A stretch of 64,000 nt of DNA from Rapidithrix thailandica (GCF_039710355.1 NZ_JBDKWZ010000003.1:310001-374000), one strand, 5' to 3'; shown: positions 44,001-52,872, counted from the first letter of the stretch. Translations and numbers: made by a program. Notes: generated by a model not told the origin, from the sequence alone.

Positions 44001-45124
44001 ACATCTCTGTGGGCCAAAGTAAAATGATCTCCTCCTTCCCGTTGGTAATACTTGAAATATTCCGTTTGCGGAGAAACTTTAACAAGTCCTTTATGATAAG
44101 TCCCTACCCATATTCCATCATCACGATCAAAGTACATACAGGTAAGTAGATTATCCGGAAAAGTGGTAAAAAAATCCTTACTATTCTGATAAGTGCTATT
44201 GTCCGGATTTGCTTCGTTGAGGAAAACCGCTTCTCCCTTTTCTGTAACGGTCAGCAACTTATTTAAACCCTGATCCGCAGTGGCCACCCATATGCTGCCT
44301 TGTCGGTCTATTCGAATGCCAACCACCTGGTTACTGCTAAGGCTGGAAGGTACTTTTTGATCCGATTGAAAATGAGCAAGTCGTCTGCCTAGTGAATCCA
44401 ACAAAAAGACTCCGTCAGCACTTGTGCCTAACCATATACGACCGGCTGCATCTTCTACCATTGCCGTGATTTGCCTATTGAGCAATACAGCTTTTTCCTG
44501 TACTTCATAGACGGGCTCTGTCCAGTCCGTTTCTGGGAGGGCATAAACTTTTCCTTCCCAATCTGCCAGCCATAGCTGCCCTGTCTTACTTCGGGTTACT
44601 TGCCGGATACCTGTCTGTATAAGATCTTTGTTTTCCGTCCGTAAGGTAATTTGATGAAATACAGGGGTATTTTGTTTTTCTCCAGGTAAAATCAACATAC
44701 CCAATCCATTTTCCGAAGCGACCCAGTAGGTTTTCTCCTGACAATATGCTATTGCATAAATAAATGCCCCCGTGTGTAGTTTGTTGGAAATGCGGCTTGT
44801 TTTGCCCGAACGTTGATCCAACAAATAAAGTCCTTCTCCCCAAGTCCCTATACAGATTGTAAAGCGATCTCCCTCCAACTGATGTACAGGTATAAGGTGC
44901 TGTTCCAAAGGAAAAGAAGTAAAATTATAACCATCGTAGCGGTTCAGGCCTTTATCGGTACCCAGCCAGAGATAGCCGTCAGGCCCCTGCCAGATACAAT
45001 GTATTTTATTGCCATGCAAGCCATGTTTACCTGAGAGAAGCTCCACTTCCAAAGAAACCGGTTGGGCCATCAACCTGCCCCAGCAAATTGAACAAAAGAG
45101 TATGGCTGCTCTGATTATTGTCAT
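41033..45124 (-). CDS. Hybrid two-component system regulator (HTCS)
   Basis: 1363 residues with all parts of a two-component system fused. Signal peptide (to about 20), a periplasmic sensor of two seven-bladed propellers (repeats such as GLWLGTDKGLNRYDG, about 35-700) and a Y_Y_Y domain (about 730-795, YTFKVKAGRVG). One membrane helix (about 805-822). Histidine kinase with phosphorylated H862 (QVSHEFKTPLSLIKAP) and an ATP-binding domain (DEGPGIPNQ, GTGIGLALVKALTEAL). Receiver domain with D1164 (LVLTDWMMPVMSG). AraC-type helix-turn-helix at the end (about 1260-1360, EISYQVGFSSPKYFSKCFGD). It should sense a breakdown oligosaccharide and activate the GH116-like genes downstream. Confidence 0.95.
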   Translation of the reverse strand: MTIIRAAILFCSICWGRLMAQPVSLEVELLSGKHGLHGNKIHCIWQGPDGYLWLGTDKGLNRYDGYNFTSFPLEQHLIPVHQLEGDRFTICIGTWGEGLYLLDQRSGKTSRISNKLHTGAFIYAIAYCQEKTYWVASENGLGMLILPGEKQNTPVFHQITLRTENKDLIQTGIRQVTRSKTGQLWLADWEGKVYALPETDWTEPVYEVQEKAVLLNRQITAMVEDAAGRIWLGTSADGVFLLDSLGRRLAHFQSDQKVPSSLSSNQVVGIRIDRQGSIWVATADQGLNKLLTVTEKGEAVFLNEANPDNSTYQNSKDFFTTFPDNLLTCMYFDRDDGIWVGTYHKGLVKVSPQTEYFKYYQREGGDHFTLAHRDVSIPLIAQNGDLWIGTWGGGLHFLSKQEKTKANPVYKRFKTNPATPHSISFDQVFPVYEDRRGNLWLGTNGGGLNFLAKEEKYKPEPVFSSYRHNSYDLQSLSNDSIWAIHEDRQGQLWVGTQNGLNKLQPGTRTFRRYLPGICVLGFTEDSLGNLWLGTENRGVMAWNISGDTLTDQFQQFTFQNKTYSLGKVYDLEFDQKGHLWLGTNQGLINLTRPGNRFSLFTVEDGLVNKDVESIQLDEKGRLWLGTYSGLSLYDPALKTFRNFQMSEGRFSNSFTQGASQGRDGRMYFGSRNGFYEFQPSSISTKSEDLPVHISQIKTGQQTLNFTKMYSFEKKPFSLPYTDRMLSIAFTALPYHQADNIIYTYQLAGVDPSWHITHLGEHRITYSYLPEGEYTFKVKAGRVGESGWGAETSFSVKVNPPWWRTNWSYALYLVIFFLVSRLLYRIRKKQRKAKEAAYRTQLEQEKTEKLYRLKQQFFTQVSHEFKTPLSLIKAPLDHLLSRSTLSGDERDYLELIQRNTQRMIRLIDQLLDFQKLSAGRITVKQEATELVGFVETLGSQFEIWAKQQRVRIRLTSNVKNCMVFLDKEKLETILYNLISNALKHAPQDSAVAVGIEYKESDKQSLEHLSISVKDEGPGIPNQKQTQIFEAFYTEVPYNPQQKGTGIGLALVKALTEALGWTVRVDSTPGEGACFQIDVQAELFSFERGFFQKELQYSANQTAVDSTDTEPLLTTACTLLLVEDHQDLNDYLRLLFHKRYRLLQARNGAEAWELLEKHPVDLVLTDWMMPVMSGVELCQKIKDTSSTSHLPVIMLTAKTAPFEQLEGIQAGADAYITKPFANDYLMTRVEKLIESRRVLKEQFKQIIQVEPSQLIITPQEEKFLKSAIDFVETQMEDANLTVEQLANAMAMSSTKLYRKLKTIANISPNEFIRNIRLKRAAQLLKETDHTIAEISYQVGFSSPKYFSKCFGDEYGQSPKSFREKE

Positions 45125-45185
45125 CTTTTATGGGAATTTGTAAAGTAGGTTTCTCCCTCTTGGTTACATTCGCAATTAACAATGA

Positions 45186-45337
45186 GAGGCTGTCCAAAAA
45201 GCCAAAAGAGCATAAAATATCACGAAGATCTCAAAATAAAAATAATTATAACTAATTATTTTACAGTAAGTTATGTATGAATAAATCTTGCTGCCATTGT
45301 GTCTTTGTGCTTATATACTGATTTTTCGGACAACCTC
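45186..45337. mobile_element. MITE-like element, about 150 bases
   Basis: The ends are imperfect inverted repeats: GAGGCTGTCCAAAAAG at the left and GAGGTTGTCCGAAAAA (reverse complement) at the right. Weaker inverted similarity continues inward (left ATCACGAAGA, right AAGCACAAAGA). The interior is AT-rich and has no gene. No target duplication is obvious. The GAGGCTGTCC end resembles the ends of several transposase families; I cannot assign one. Confidence 0.6.
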
Positions 45338-45427
45338 CATTCCAAAAAAGTAAATACAAAAACGAACAATAAATAAAGGTAGAGTAGGATTAGATATTCT
45401 TTCAGAAATACAGTTCCTCTATACCCG

Positions 45428-47122
45428 CTACTCACTCAGTCGCTCTAAAATCTTTCTGCGTTTTTCTCTGAACCCGGGAATACTGGTATCGTAGTGGTCG
45501 AAGCGGTAGACTACCTGCCGGGCCAGTTCACGAGCCTCTTCCGGATATTTTTCTTCAAACATTTTCAACAATTCATGATCCACAATGCCATCGCGCATGG
45601 CTTCCAGGCGGATGGAAGAATACACCGCTCCCTGGTTGGGGTATACAATCCAGGCATCTCCGCCTGGCAGGGTATTACCCGACTCGATAATGATGCCCGA
45701 AGTTTCTCCGTAAGGGTCTTGGTTTTCATCCCAAAAATTCAACCCCCAATGTAAGTAACCGGGAATATCATACTTGAAATTGATCCAGTGCAAAATCCGG
45801 GTTTTGATCAAGGGTAACTCGATAAAGCGGTTGGCATAATTGCCTTGAGGAGCCAGGCAGGTGTAATACCATATTTCGTCTCCGGCCTCGGCCCGCTCTT
45901 GGTAAAAATCATAACTCTGGTGCATAAAGTTAAGCTGAGGCACCCATACATCCACTGTATTTTCCAGGTTATGCGTATGGCAAGCTTCAATAATTTTGAT
46001 ATCGGGCACCTGTTTTTTGACAAACTTGGCAATCTGTACATAGGAGTTGAAATTGGATTCGATAGGCTCATCGGCTATATGTTGCAAATAGCTGTCGTAC
46101 CAACCTTTGTTTTTCAGGTTATCCACCAAGGCAGGCATAAATTGTTGATAAAATTCCCGGGCCTCCGCTTCGTGAAAGGGGGTATTCACCAACTCCCATT
46201 CCCCGTCTTTCTTTTGAGGAACAAACACACCAAAATCACTGGACCAATTGCCCAGACGACTACCGATATGCCCTCCCTCGATCCGGCCTACCACTCCTTC
46301 TTCGATAAAGAGTTCAACCATCTTGTTGAAGTTCGTGAAGTCAAATTGCCACTGCTTCTCCTCTCTGTTGTAGCCGGTTAAGTCCAAGGGGCGAATAAGG
46401 GCCACATTCTGCCGATAATCGGCCATCTTCCTGGCCAGTTGCTTTACCAAGGCCCAATATGTATCGCTGTACTTCTCCACTTCTTTGCCCTCGTTCATCC
46501 ACTTTAATTTCTCCAGTGAGTACCAATTGGTGACCCACAAGCGTGTTTTATCGATTACAGGGTTGAATACTTCGATTTCCAATGGCTTTTCCAGGGTAAA
46601 CTCCTGTCCGGCAACCTTTCCTTTCAATTGAGCGGTACTATGGTACACACCAGTGGCTGTTTCTTTCGGAATATTTACCGAGACCCATATCGGTTGGGTT
46701 TTGTTGGCAGGCAGTGTAATCGTATCTTTTTCCACAATCGGATCGGGATAGTAACCGGATAGAGGCTGCAAACGGTCTTTGGCCGGGTCCGGAGCAGGCC
46801 TTCCTACCCGTACGAATTCGACAAAGCCTGTCTTCATTTCCGAAAGCGTATATTCCCCATTTTGAAAAGGAGTCAACACAAGCTGTAACTCCTCCACCGG
46901 GAAGGGTGAGCGAACCACCAATTGAAAGGAGGCGTGTTCCCCCCGAGCCACATCCGCATGGGCTTTTTGTTTCTGAAAATACGCAGTTTCGGGAAACACT
47001 TTTTCCAAAGGGTCCACATATTCAAACACCAGGCTTTGCTCAATCCGGGCTTGATCGGAGTATTTTTGACAAGCTTGCAAGGCCGTCAACACAAACAGTA
47101 AAGAGCATAGAAGTTTTCTCAT
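45428..47122 (-). CDS. DUF4091/GH123-like lipoprotein
   Basis: 564 residues. Lipoprotein signal MRKLLCSLLFVLTALQAC (Cys18). An N-terminal beta-sandwich (about 35-195, FQLVVRSPFPVEELQLVLTP) precedes a TIM barrel (about 200-510) with the acidic pair in HIADEP (D351, E352), the position of the catalytic Asp-Glu pair in GH123. Other parts are LRSTKxx-like aromatic strands (MHQSYDFYQERAEAGDEIWY). GH123 enzymes are beta-N-acetylgalactosaminidases using substrate-assisted catalysis; DUF4091 relatives are less well known. It stands between the HTCS gene and the third susD, and is probably part of the same cluster, though separated by the relic region. Confidence 0.75.
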   Translation of the reverse strand: MRKLLCSLLFVLTALQACQKYSDQARIEQSLVFEYVDPLEKVFPETAYFQKQKAHADVARGEHASFQLVVRSPFPVEELQLVLTPFQNGEYTLSEMKTGFVEFVRVGRPAPDPAKDRLQPLSGYYPDPIVEKDTITLPANKTQPIWVSVNIPKETATGVYHSTAQLKGKVAGQEFTLEKPLEIEVFNPVIDKTRLWVTNWYSLEKLKWMNEGKEVEKYSDTYWALVKQLARKMADYRQNVALIRPLDLTGYNREEKQWQFDFTNFNKMVELFIEEGVVGRIEGGHIGSRLGNWSSDFGVFVPQKKDGEWELVNTPFHEAEAREFYQQFMPALVDNLKNKGWYDSYLQHIADEPIESNFNSYVQIAKFVKKQVPDIKIIEACHTHNLENTVDVWVPQLNFMHQSYDFYQERAEAGDEIWYYTCLAPQGNYANRFIELPLIKTRILHWINFKYDIPGYLHWGLNFWDENQDPYGETSGIIIESGNTLPGGDAWIVYPNQGAVYSSIRLEAMRDGIVDHELLKMFEEKYPEEARELARQVVYRFDHYDTSIPGFREKRRKILERLSE

Positions 47123-47265
47123 AGGTTATTAATTTGAGAGATATTATGAATAATAAAAGGGGATGTACCATCTGTTAAAGTTATTGAAATTTAGCTATTT
47201 GATCTTGTAATAGCTCCTGAAGATATTGAAGTGAATTAAACTTTTTCTTTTTCCTGAAAAATGTT

Positions 47266-47391
47266 TCAAAAACGCCTCCTCTGTGTTACTTTTTTGCAAC
47301 AATAGCTTTGGCTATTCTCTTCAAAAAGTGCCTTGATGAGCCGGTTTTGATTCCATCTTCGGTCAAAGACTATACGTTGAAACCACTTCAT
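47266..47391 (-). repeat. Copy B of the short dispersed repeat with a coding-like frame
   Basis: The ATG at 47391 opens a 41-codon frame on the minus strand: MKWFQRIVFDRRWNQNRLIK, then ALFEENSQSYCCKKVTQRRR and F. It is open upstream for about nine more codons. The first half matches copy A (1611-1685) in DNA and protein. I do not recognise the family. It lies in the degenerate region after the GH116-like relic. Confidence 0.5.
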
Positions 47392-47467
47392 TGAAAAGTA
47401 CTCGGGGTTAGTAATTTATAAAAGTTTTGAACATCTTATCTTCTTGAAGTTAACCAAGGTGAGGACA

Positions 47468-47670
47468 AGAAAGCGTTTTTGTTGTTCGGAAACCAGTCCG
47501 TATCTGCTTCACCATAAAACAATGAACCGTATCCAAGTACAACTCTTTCTAAAAGTACCTTGTCGTATTTTTTTAAGCAGGCAAGTTGGCAAATTTTGTA
47601 GGAAAGGAGGGGATAATAATCTTGCAAAAAGGTTAGAATATATGGCAAAAGACACTTAATAGCAGGCTTT
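47468..47670 (-). pseudogene. Decayed copy of the 5' end and promoter of GH116-like paralogue B
   Basis: This 200-base stretch aligns to 40818-41015 with conserved blocks in order: TTGTTG-TCGGAAACC, TTTTTTT-A-G-AGG-AAGTTGG, AAAGGAGGGG-TA and AATCTTGCAAAA. On the minus strand it encodes VLGYGSLFYGEADTDWFPNN, then KNA, matching VLALSMVLWCSGCRPVSEQQ and NA of paralogue B. The start-codon region is deleted and nothing after the lipobox survives, so it cannot make the enzyme. It shows that a third paralogue once stood here, between the DUF4091 gene and the third susD. Confidence 0.75.
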
Positions 47671-47773
47671 TTTTATCTGCAATGGCACTTTTCCCGGTTT
47701 TTCCCCCTCCCTGAATTTTCCTTATCATCATCAGTCAGCATACTGTCAACCTATTTCAGGGCGGGAAAAAGAA

Positions 47774-47808
47774 ACAAAAAAAGCCGGTACCTAAGGCAGC
47801 GGCTTTTC
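47774..47808 (-). terminator. Intrinsic terminator of the third susD
   Basis: AAAAGCCG (47779-47786) pairs with CGGCTTTT (47800-47807) with an inner partly paired stem around TTA; on the minus strand it is followed by a T-tract. It closes the locus 3 operon. Confidence 0.8.
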
Positions 47809-47880
47809 CAATGTAAATTAGTTTACTTGAGTTATGTTGGTTAGTTGAGTCGAAGCGTAACTATTGGATTTATCAATATT

Positions 47881-49371
47881 TTATTGAAGATGCCAGAGAG
47901 GGTTTAACACATCGTCTACTGGCCCTCCAAATTGCCTGTTGAGGGCTTCGGTTAGATTGGTTTTATTATACTGAGATTCACTGTGTGGGTACCTCCATCT
48001 AACCGGAATCTGTCCCGAACGTGAATTTTCAACGGAAACATCAAAACTCGGAATGCCAGTTCTACGCTGGGTAAAAAAGGCTTCCCATCCGGAGTTTTGA
48101 GAATAAGCAATGTATTTTTGTTCCAACAGTTGAACCAATCCTTCTTCTCCCGTCTTATACGCTGCCCACCCTGAGAGATACGCTGCAATATCGGCTTCGC
48201 CCACACCATAAAACTTCATGGATGCCTTCACACCATTATCGAAATGCATTTTAGCATCTCCATTGAACCACCCCCGGTGAATAGCCTCGGCAATGGTCAA
48301 CTCTTGTTCTACATAACCTAAGAAGATACTCGGTTCACCTTTATGATTCACATACCTGGCATTATTAGGCTTAGACACGTTACCCGCTGATTTTTGATTA
48401 ATCAAATCGGTATTATTTTTAGAGATATCCACCCCTATATACGACTCGAATTTGGAAGCGGCATCCGGGTCTGCCTCTAAAGAAGCAGGAGTCGGGTCAG
48501 CTACTTTAAATAATCGTGGGTCCTCATATTTTTTCAACATCTCCACATACGTTTTGCCCAATACTTTACCATCAATGGTCGAGGCATTATTAGGATTTAA
48601 ACTATAGCGAAAGCCATCTTCATCTTTATGCGTCAATTGCATATTGTCCTCCAAGCCTTCTAAAAGTGGATACTGAGCAGGATTATTCACAATCGCGGCA
48701 AAACGCTCTTTAACTTTCAAATCGGTATCTTCCTCTTTGGCACTCAGGGTAATCAGGATTCTCAAGGTATAAGCATTAATTATCTTTTGCCATTGTTTCA
48801 AATCACCATTAAAATAAACATCACCATCTACTGTCAATCCCGGGCTGTTTTGAATCAAATTTGCCAAATCGGCATTTGCTTCATTCAACAGGTTCAAGGA
48901 GCGAACAAACACTTGTTTCTGAGTGTCATAAACGGGTTCAAACACTCCCTCTTCTGCCATCAATGTCTCACTCATTGGTATATCGCCATGCCTTCTGGCC
49001 ATTTCGATAAATGTATAGGCTTTTAAAAACTTCGCCAATGCGAGATAGGCCGGAGCATTTACTTTTTCCGCTTCTGATTCCATTTTGGAAATATTCCGTA
49101 AGCGACCATAACTGAAACCGGGTTGTGTCCATTCATACGCATCATAATCCAGTGTGCGAGAATCTGCATGTACAAACAGGCAGTATTGGGCATATTCAAA
49201 TGTGCTACCCCATGCCCCGGATGGCCTGGGAAGAACTTCTGTCAATAATAAACTAGGGGCGACAGAAGACGGATCATTGGGGTTGACTCGTAATTCTTCA
49301 AAATCCAAACAACCACTCAAAAGTGTTACGATTGTAATGGCGGATATCGTTGTTTTTATAGAGTTTATCAT
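47881..49371 (-). CDS. SusD/RagB-family lipoprotein, SusD_2 type (locus 3)
   Basis: 496 residues. Lipoprotein signal MINSIKTTISAITIVTLLSG with lipidated Cys21. The mature start, LDFEELRVNPNDPSSVAPSL, closely resembles that of the locus 1 SusD. TPR-type helices (ALAKFLKAYTFIEMARRHGD), QWQKIINAYTLRILITLSAK, and the C-terminal AFFTQRRTGIPSFDVSVENS complete the fold. It partners the susC gene 10 bases upstream. Loci 1 and 3 thus share the SusD_2 branch, while locus 2 has the RagB branch. Confidence 0.9.
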   Translation of the reverse strand: MINSIKTTISAITIVTLLSGCLDFEELRVNPNDPSSVAPSLLLTEVLPRPSGAWGSTFEYAQYCLFVHADSRTLDYDAYEWTQPGFSYGRLRNISKMESEAEKVNAPAYLALAKFLKAYTFIEMARRHGDIPMSETLMAEEGVFEPVYDTQKQVFVRSLNLLNEANADLANLIQNSPGLTVDGDVYFNGDLKQWQKIINAYTLRILITLSAKEEDTDLKVKERFAAIVNNPAQYPLLEGLEDNMQLTHKDEDGFRYSLNPNNASTIDGKVLGKTYVEMLKKYEDPRLFKVADPTPASLEADPDAASKFESYIGVDISKNNTDLINQKSAGNVSKPNNARYVNHKGEPSIFLGYVEQELTIAEAIHRGWFNGDAKMHFDNGVKASMKFYGVGEADIAAYLSGWAAYKTGEEGLVQLLEQKYIAYSQNSGWEAFFTQRRTGIPSFDVSVENSRSGQIPVRWRYPHSESQYNKTNLTEALNRQFGGPVDDVLNPLWHLQ

Positions 49372-49380
49372 GGAGATCTG

Positions 49381-52300
49381 TTAGAATTTTAAGTTTACAT
49401 TAAATCCAAAAGTTCTCATGGAAGGCAATTGCAATTCGCCTTCGTCCGGAGAGCTAGACCTACCTCCCATGGTGAAAGTGTCCAAGTCCAAGAAGGTATC
49501 GTCTTTAGTCCAATACCATAAGTTGCGGGCTACAAAGGAGACTTGTGCTGAGTTAATAAAAGTTTTACCCAAGACAGATTGCGGTAACGTATACGTCAAG
49601 GTAAGTTCTCTTAACTTCACAAAGGTTTTAGAAACCCCTACACTTGGCCAATCCGCTTTGTAGTTTTTAGCCCAACTCTGGTAATACACCATCGTCTCAT
49701 TATCAGCATACTCCCTGGTATCTGAAAGTAAATTACCTTCATCGTCATAGGTTGCTTCTCCACTTACTACTACCTTTCCTTCCACCAGCACAGCCTTTTC
49801 TCCTTGGTTGCCAAGCTCTCTTTCAGGGTGAATTGCATCCGGATGGGAACCGGACCTCCATAAATCCCTTTCGATTACGTCAAACAAAAAACCTCCGATA
49901 CGGCCATCAAACAGAAATGAAAGGGCGAAGTTTTTATAATGAAAGGTATTGGAAACACTAAAGGACCAATCCGGCTTATAATAACCCGCCAAATACTTGT
50001 ATTTTGTACGAACGGGTAAACCATTGCCGCCAATGATCAAATCACCCTCAGGCGTTTTTTGCCATTGATAATACCAGTAATCATCTACCCGGTCACCAAT
50101 ATTCCTCCGGCCTTCTTTGGTTTCTCCGTTGGGTAATTCATGGAGTACCTCTCTACTGCGATCATAATTTGCCAAAATTGACCAGGAAAAATCTTCCTTT
50201 ACAATCGGCTTGGCTTTCAAAGTCAGTTCCAAGCCATAGCGTTTTGTTTTCCGCCCATTTTGGATAATACTGTTGTAACCGGTAGATGTAGAAAAATATT
50301 TTTTATAAATCTGAGGTCCATCGATCATGGTATAATAAGTCACATCAAACTCCAGGCGATTATTCAAGAGGCCTAATTCCAGCCCAACATCATAAGAAGA
50401 GCTAAATGAGGGTTTGATATTGGGATCAATTAAGTCAGAATTAGAAGATGCATAAGGAGTGTTTCTGTATAACTCTCCGGTTGAATAGGCATTGGAGGTA
50501 AAATATATATCATTTCCTAACCGGTCTCCTCCGACATTGGCATAAGCTCCTCTTACTTTCAAATAAGTAACCGCCTCGGGAAGCTGAACCATATTGCTAA
50601 CCATTGTACTCAAAGAAGCCGATGGATAGAAGAAGGTATCATTTTGCTTCGGTAAGGTAGAGGATTTGTCTATACGACCTGTTAAGCTTAAAAACAACAT
50701 ATTTTTATAACCCAAATCCACATATGCATAGCCACTATATACTCCGAATTTCTCCAGGGAACTGTAGGGAACCACTTTTTCTGTTGAGTTACTCAATTTG
50801 TACACTCCGGGCACCACCAACTTGGAAGTAGAGGCACTGGAATATTTGTAATTTTGAATTTTCATATTTCCCCCTAGAGAGGCTTTTACCTCCAACTGAT
50901 CACCCAAAAACTTATCCTCAAAATTGATCAGGAAGTCATTATTCAGAACTGTCGTAGTATAATGTTGCTGATTGTATCTCCCTCCCCGGTCAGGAGCAGA
51001 GTAGCCATAGGCAGATACCGGCATTTTTTCTTCCCTGATGGTATTATGAGTATTGATATGGCTTCTGAAAAAAACACTCCACTTATCATTAAACTTATAA
51101 TTGATTTTGCCATAAGCTATAATGCTATGCCTTGTATATGCCTTTTGCCATTCGTATGCCAAGAAGTAGGGGTTGTTATACCGCCAGCTTTCCACAAATT
51201 TTTGCTCGATCCCTTCCTTTCCTTCCACCCAATAATCGCGCATATCCCGAATATCCCAGTGTGCTCCTCCCCAAATACTCATTAAGTAAATCGGACTATG
51301 AGGGCCATAATTACTCCGTGGTATATTGGGAGTATGTTGATAATTATATTGTAATGAAGACTCTAGACTAAGCTTATCCGTAAGATTCAACATGCCGGTA
51401 AGGCGTAATGTATTAATATCCAGTTTGGAGTTCGGAATTACTCCTTTTTGTCTTTTGTAAGTATCTGAAAAGACAAATGACCCGTGTTTACCACTGTTGG
51501 TAATGGTAATATTGTTAGTCGAGACCATTCCGGTTTGTAAGAAGTTTCCCAAATTATCTTCTCCTCTGGAAACCCAAGGTGTGGGAATTCTTTCGCCGGT
51601 TTCGGAATCAATCGGGCTGTCATATTGAGGGATCAGTACATTCGGATCAAATTTTGGTCCCCAAATAGAGTAATCACTGTCATTGATTCCACCGCCTCTC
51701 CCATCTTTATAGGCATATTTTCCTCCGGAACCTGGGCCGTACTGCGTTTGAGCACGGGCAATACGGATAAATGAAGTCTGAAAGGTTGTATTTGAGTTAA
51801 AATCAAATGTTGTTTTATTTTCCTTACCGGCTCCTTTTTTCATTGTAATTTGAATAGCACCGTCTTTACCGGCAGCTCCATATAATGCTGCCGCTGTAGG
51901 CCCTTTTAGTACGGTGATGTTTTCAATATCATCCGAGCTAATGTTCCATAAATCAGTCGATACGGGCACTCCGTCCACAACAATCAATGGTGTTTTCCCC
52001 CTGACAAATATTTTGGGGTCCCCAAAAAATTCATTGGTATTCGCTACAGTTACTCCTGCGGCTTTACCGGTTAGTGCCTCCATCACATTAGGCGCTTTGG
52101 ATTTTTGCAGTGATTCTCCTCCAATTTCCTGCACGGCATAACCAATCCGCTTTTTTTCCTTTACAATTCCCAAAGCGGTTACCACTACCTCATTCAAGGT
52201 TTGTACATCGGGCATCAGTTGAATTTGAAGGCTTGTACTTTCACCCAAGGCAACCTCTTTAGGCAAATACCCTACAGAACTAAATACAATGCTGGCATTT

Positions 52301-52830
52301 TCCGGAACAGAGAGTTTGAACTTTCCGTCCATATCGGTAATGGTACCATTGCTTGTTCCTTTCACCACAATATTTACTCCTGGCAACGGCTGTCCTTTCT
52401 CATCTTTTACCGACCCGGTTATGATCCTTTCCTCTACTACTTCTTCAATGACAGGCACAGTGGCATTTCCTCGTTTATTCACAAAAATGCTATTGTTCAC
52501 CCGCTTGAATTTCAAACCTGTATTTCTGGAAATATCCGTAAGTAACTCTGCCAAGGTGTTGTTGTGAGCAGATGTGCTCACCAAGGCATTCAAGTTCACC
52601 CGGCCATGCTCATAGGCAAATTTTAGCCCGGTTTTGTTTTCTAACCTGGAGAATACTTTGGCCAGGGATTCATTTTCCACATTCAGGCTGACAATGATTT
52701 CATTCCAGCTTTTGTTCTGTGCAGTGACAGTCTTAGCAATCAACATGTTTGCTAAAAATACCTGTAAAATAATTCCATACAGTAGATACTTAGACATAAG
52801 CAGCAGTTGTCTGGGTAAATTTGTTTTCAT
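49381..52830 (-). CDS. SusC/RagA TonB-linked transporter with STN domain (locus 3)
   Basis: 1149 residues. Signal peptide to about 38 (ANMLIAKTVTAQ), STN domain about 45-110 (VSLNVENESLAKVFSRLENK), regulatory beta-sandwich about 130-210 (DEKGQPLPGVNIVVKGTSNG), TonB box (LNEVVVTALGIVKEKKRIGY), plug with DDIENITVLKGPTAAALYGA, and barrel ending RTFGFNVNLKF. The STN domain marks it as a transducer to the FecR encoded upstream. The GKTPLIVVDGVPV segment is a SusC hallmark. The leader has two strong hairpins, the second being a plus-strand terminator. Confidence 0.94.
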   Translation of the reverse strand: MKTNLPRQLLLMSKYLLYGIILQVFLANMLIAKTVTAQNKSWNEIIVSLNVENESLAKVFSRLENKTGLKFAYEHGRVNLNALVSTSAHNNTLAELLTDISRNTGLKFKRVNNSIFVNKRGNATVPVIEEVVEERIITGSVKDEKGQPLPGVNIVVKGTSNGTITDMDGKFKLSVPENASIVFSSVGYLPKEVALGESTSLQIQLMPDVQTLNEVVVTALGIVKEKKRIGYAVQEIGGESLQKSKAPNVMEALTGKAAGVTVANTNEFFGDPKIFVRGKTPLIVVDGVPVSTDLWNISSDDIENITVLKGPTAAALYGAAGKDGAIQITMKKGAGKENKTTFDFNSNTTFQTSFIRIARAQTQYGPGSGGKYAYKDGRGGGINDSDYSIWGPKFDPNVLIPQYDSPIDSETGERIPTPWVSRGEDNLGNFLQTGMVSTNNITITNSGKHGSFVFSDTYKRQKGVIPNSKLDINTLRLTGMLNLTDKLSLESSLQYNYQHTPNIPRSNYGPHSPIYLMSIWGGAHWDIRDMRDYWVEGKEGIEQKFVESWRYNNPYFLAYEWQKAYTRHSIIAYGKINYKFNDKWSVFFRSHINTHNTIREEKMPVSAYGYSAPDRGGRYNQQHYTTTVLNNDFLINFEDKFLGDQLEVKASLGGNMKIQNYKYSSASTSKLVVPGVYKLSNSTEKVVPYSSLEKFGVYSGYAYVDLGYKNMLFLSLTGRIDKSSTLPKQNDTFFYPSASLSTMVSNMVQLPEAVTYLKVRGAYANVGGDRLGNDIYFTSNAYSTGELYRNTPYASSNSDLIDPNIKPSFSSSYDVGLELGLLNNRLEFDVTYYTMIDGPQIYKKYFSTSTGYNSIIQNGRKTKRYGLELTLKAKPIVKEDFSWSILANYDRSREVLHELPNGETKEGRRNIGDRVDDYWYYQWQKTPEGDLIIGGNGLPVRTKYKYLAGYYKPDWSFSVSNTFHYKNFALSFLFDGRIGGFLFDVIERDLWRSGSHPDAIHPERELGNQGEKAVLVEGKVVVSGEATYDDEGNLLSDTREYADNETMVYYQSWAKNYKADWPSVGVSKTFVKLRELTLTYTLPQSVLGKTFINSAQVSFVARNLWYWTKDDTFLDLDTFTMGGRSSSPDEGELQLPSMRTFGFNVNLKF

Positions 52831-52872
52831 ACCTTTAGGGTTTAGTACAATTATTAATTTGATTTTCTAAAT

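Noticed and set aside
47436..47648. 70-codon open frame on the minus strand as a real gene
   Set aside because: It is the relic of paralogue B read in a residual frame; the original start codon region is deleted and the enzyme part is missing.
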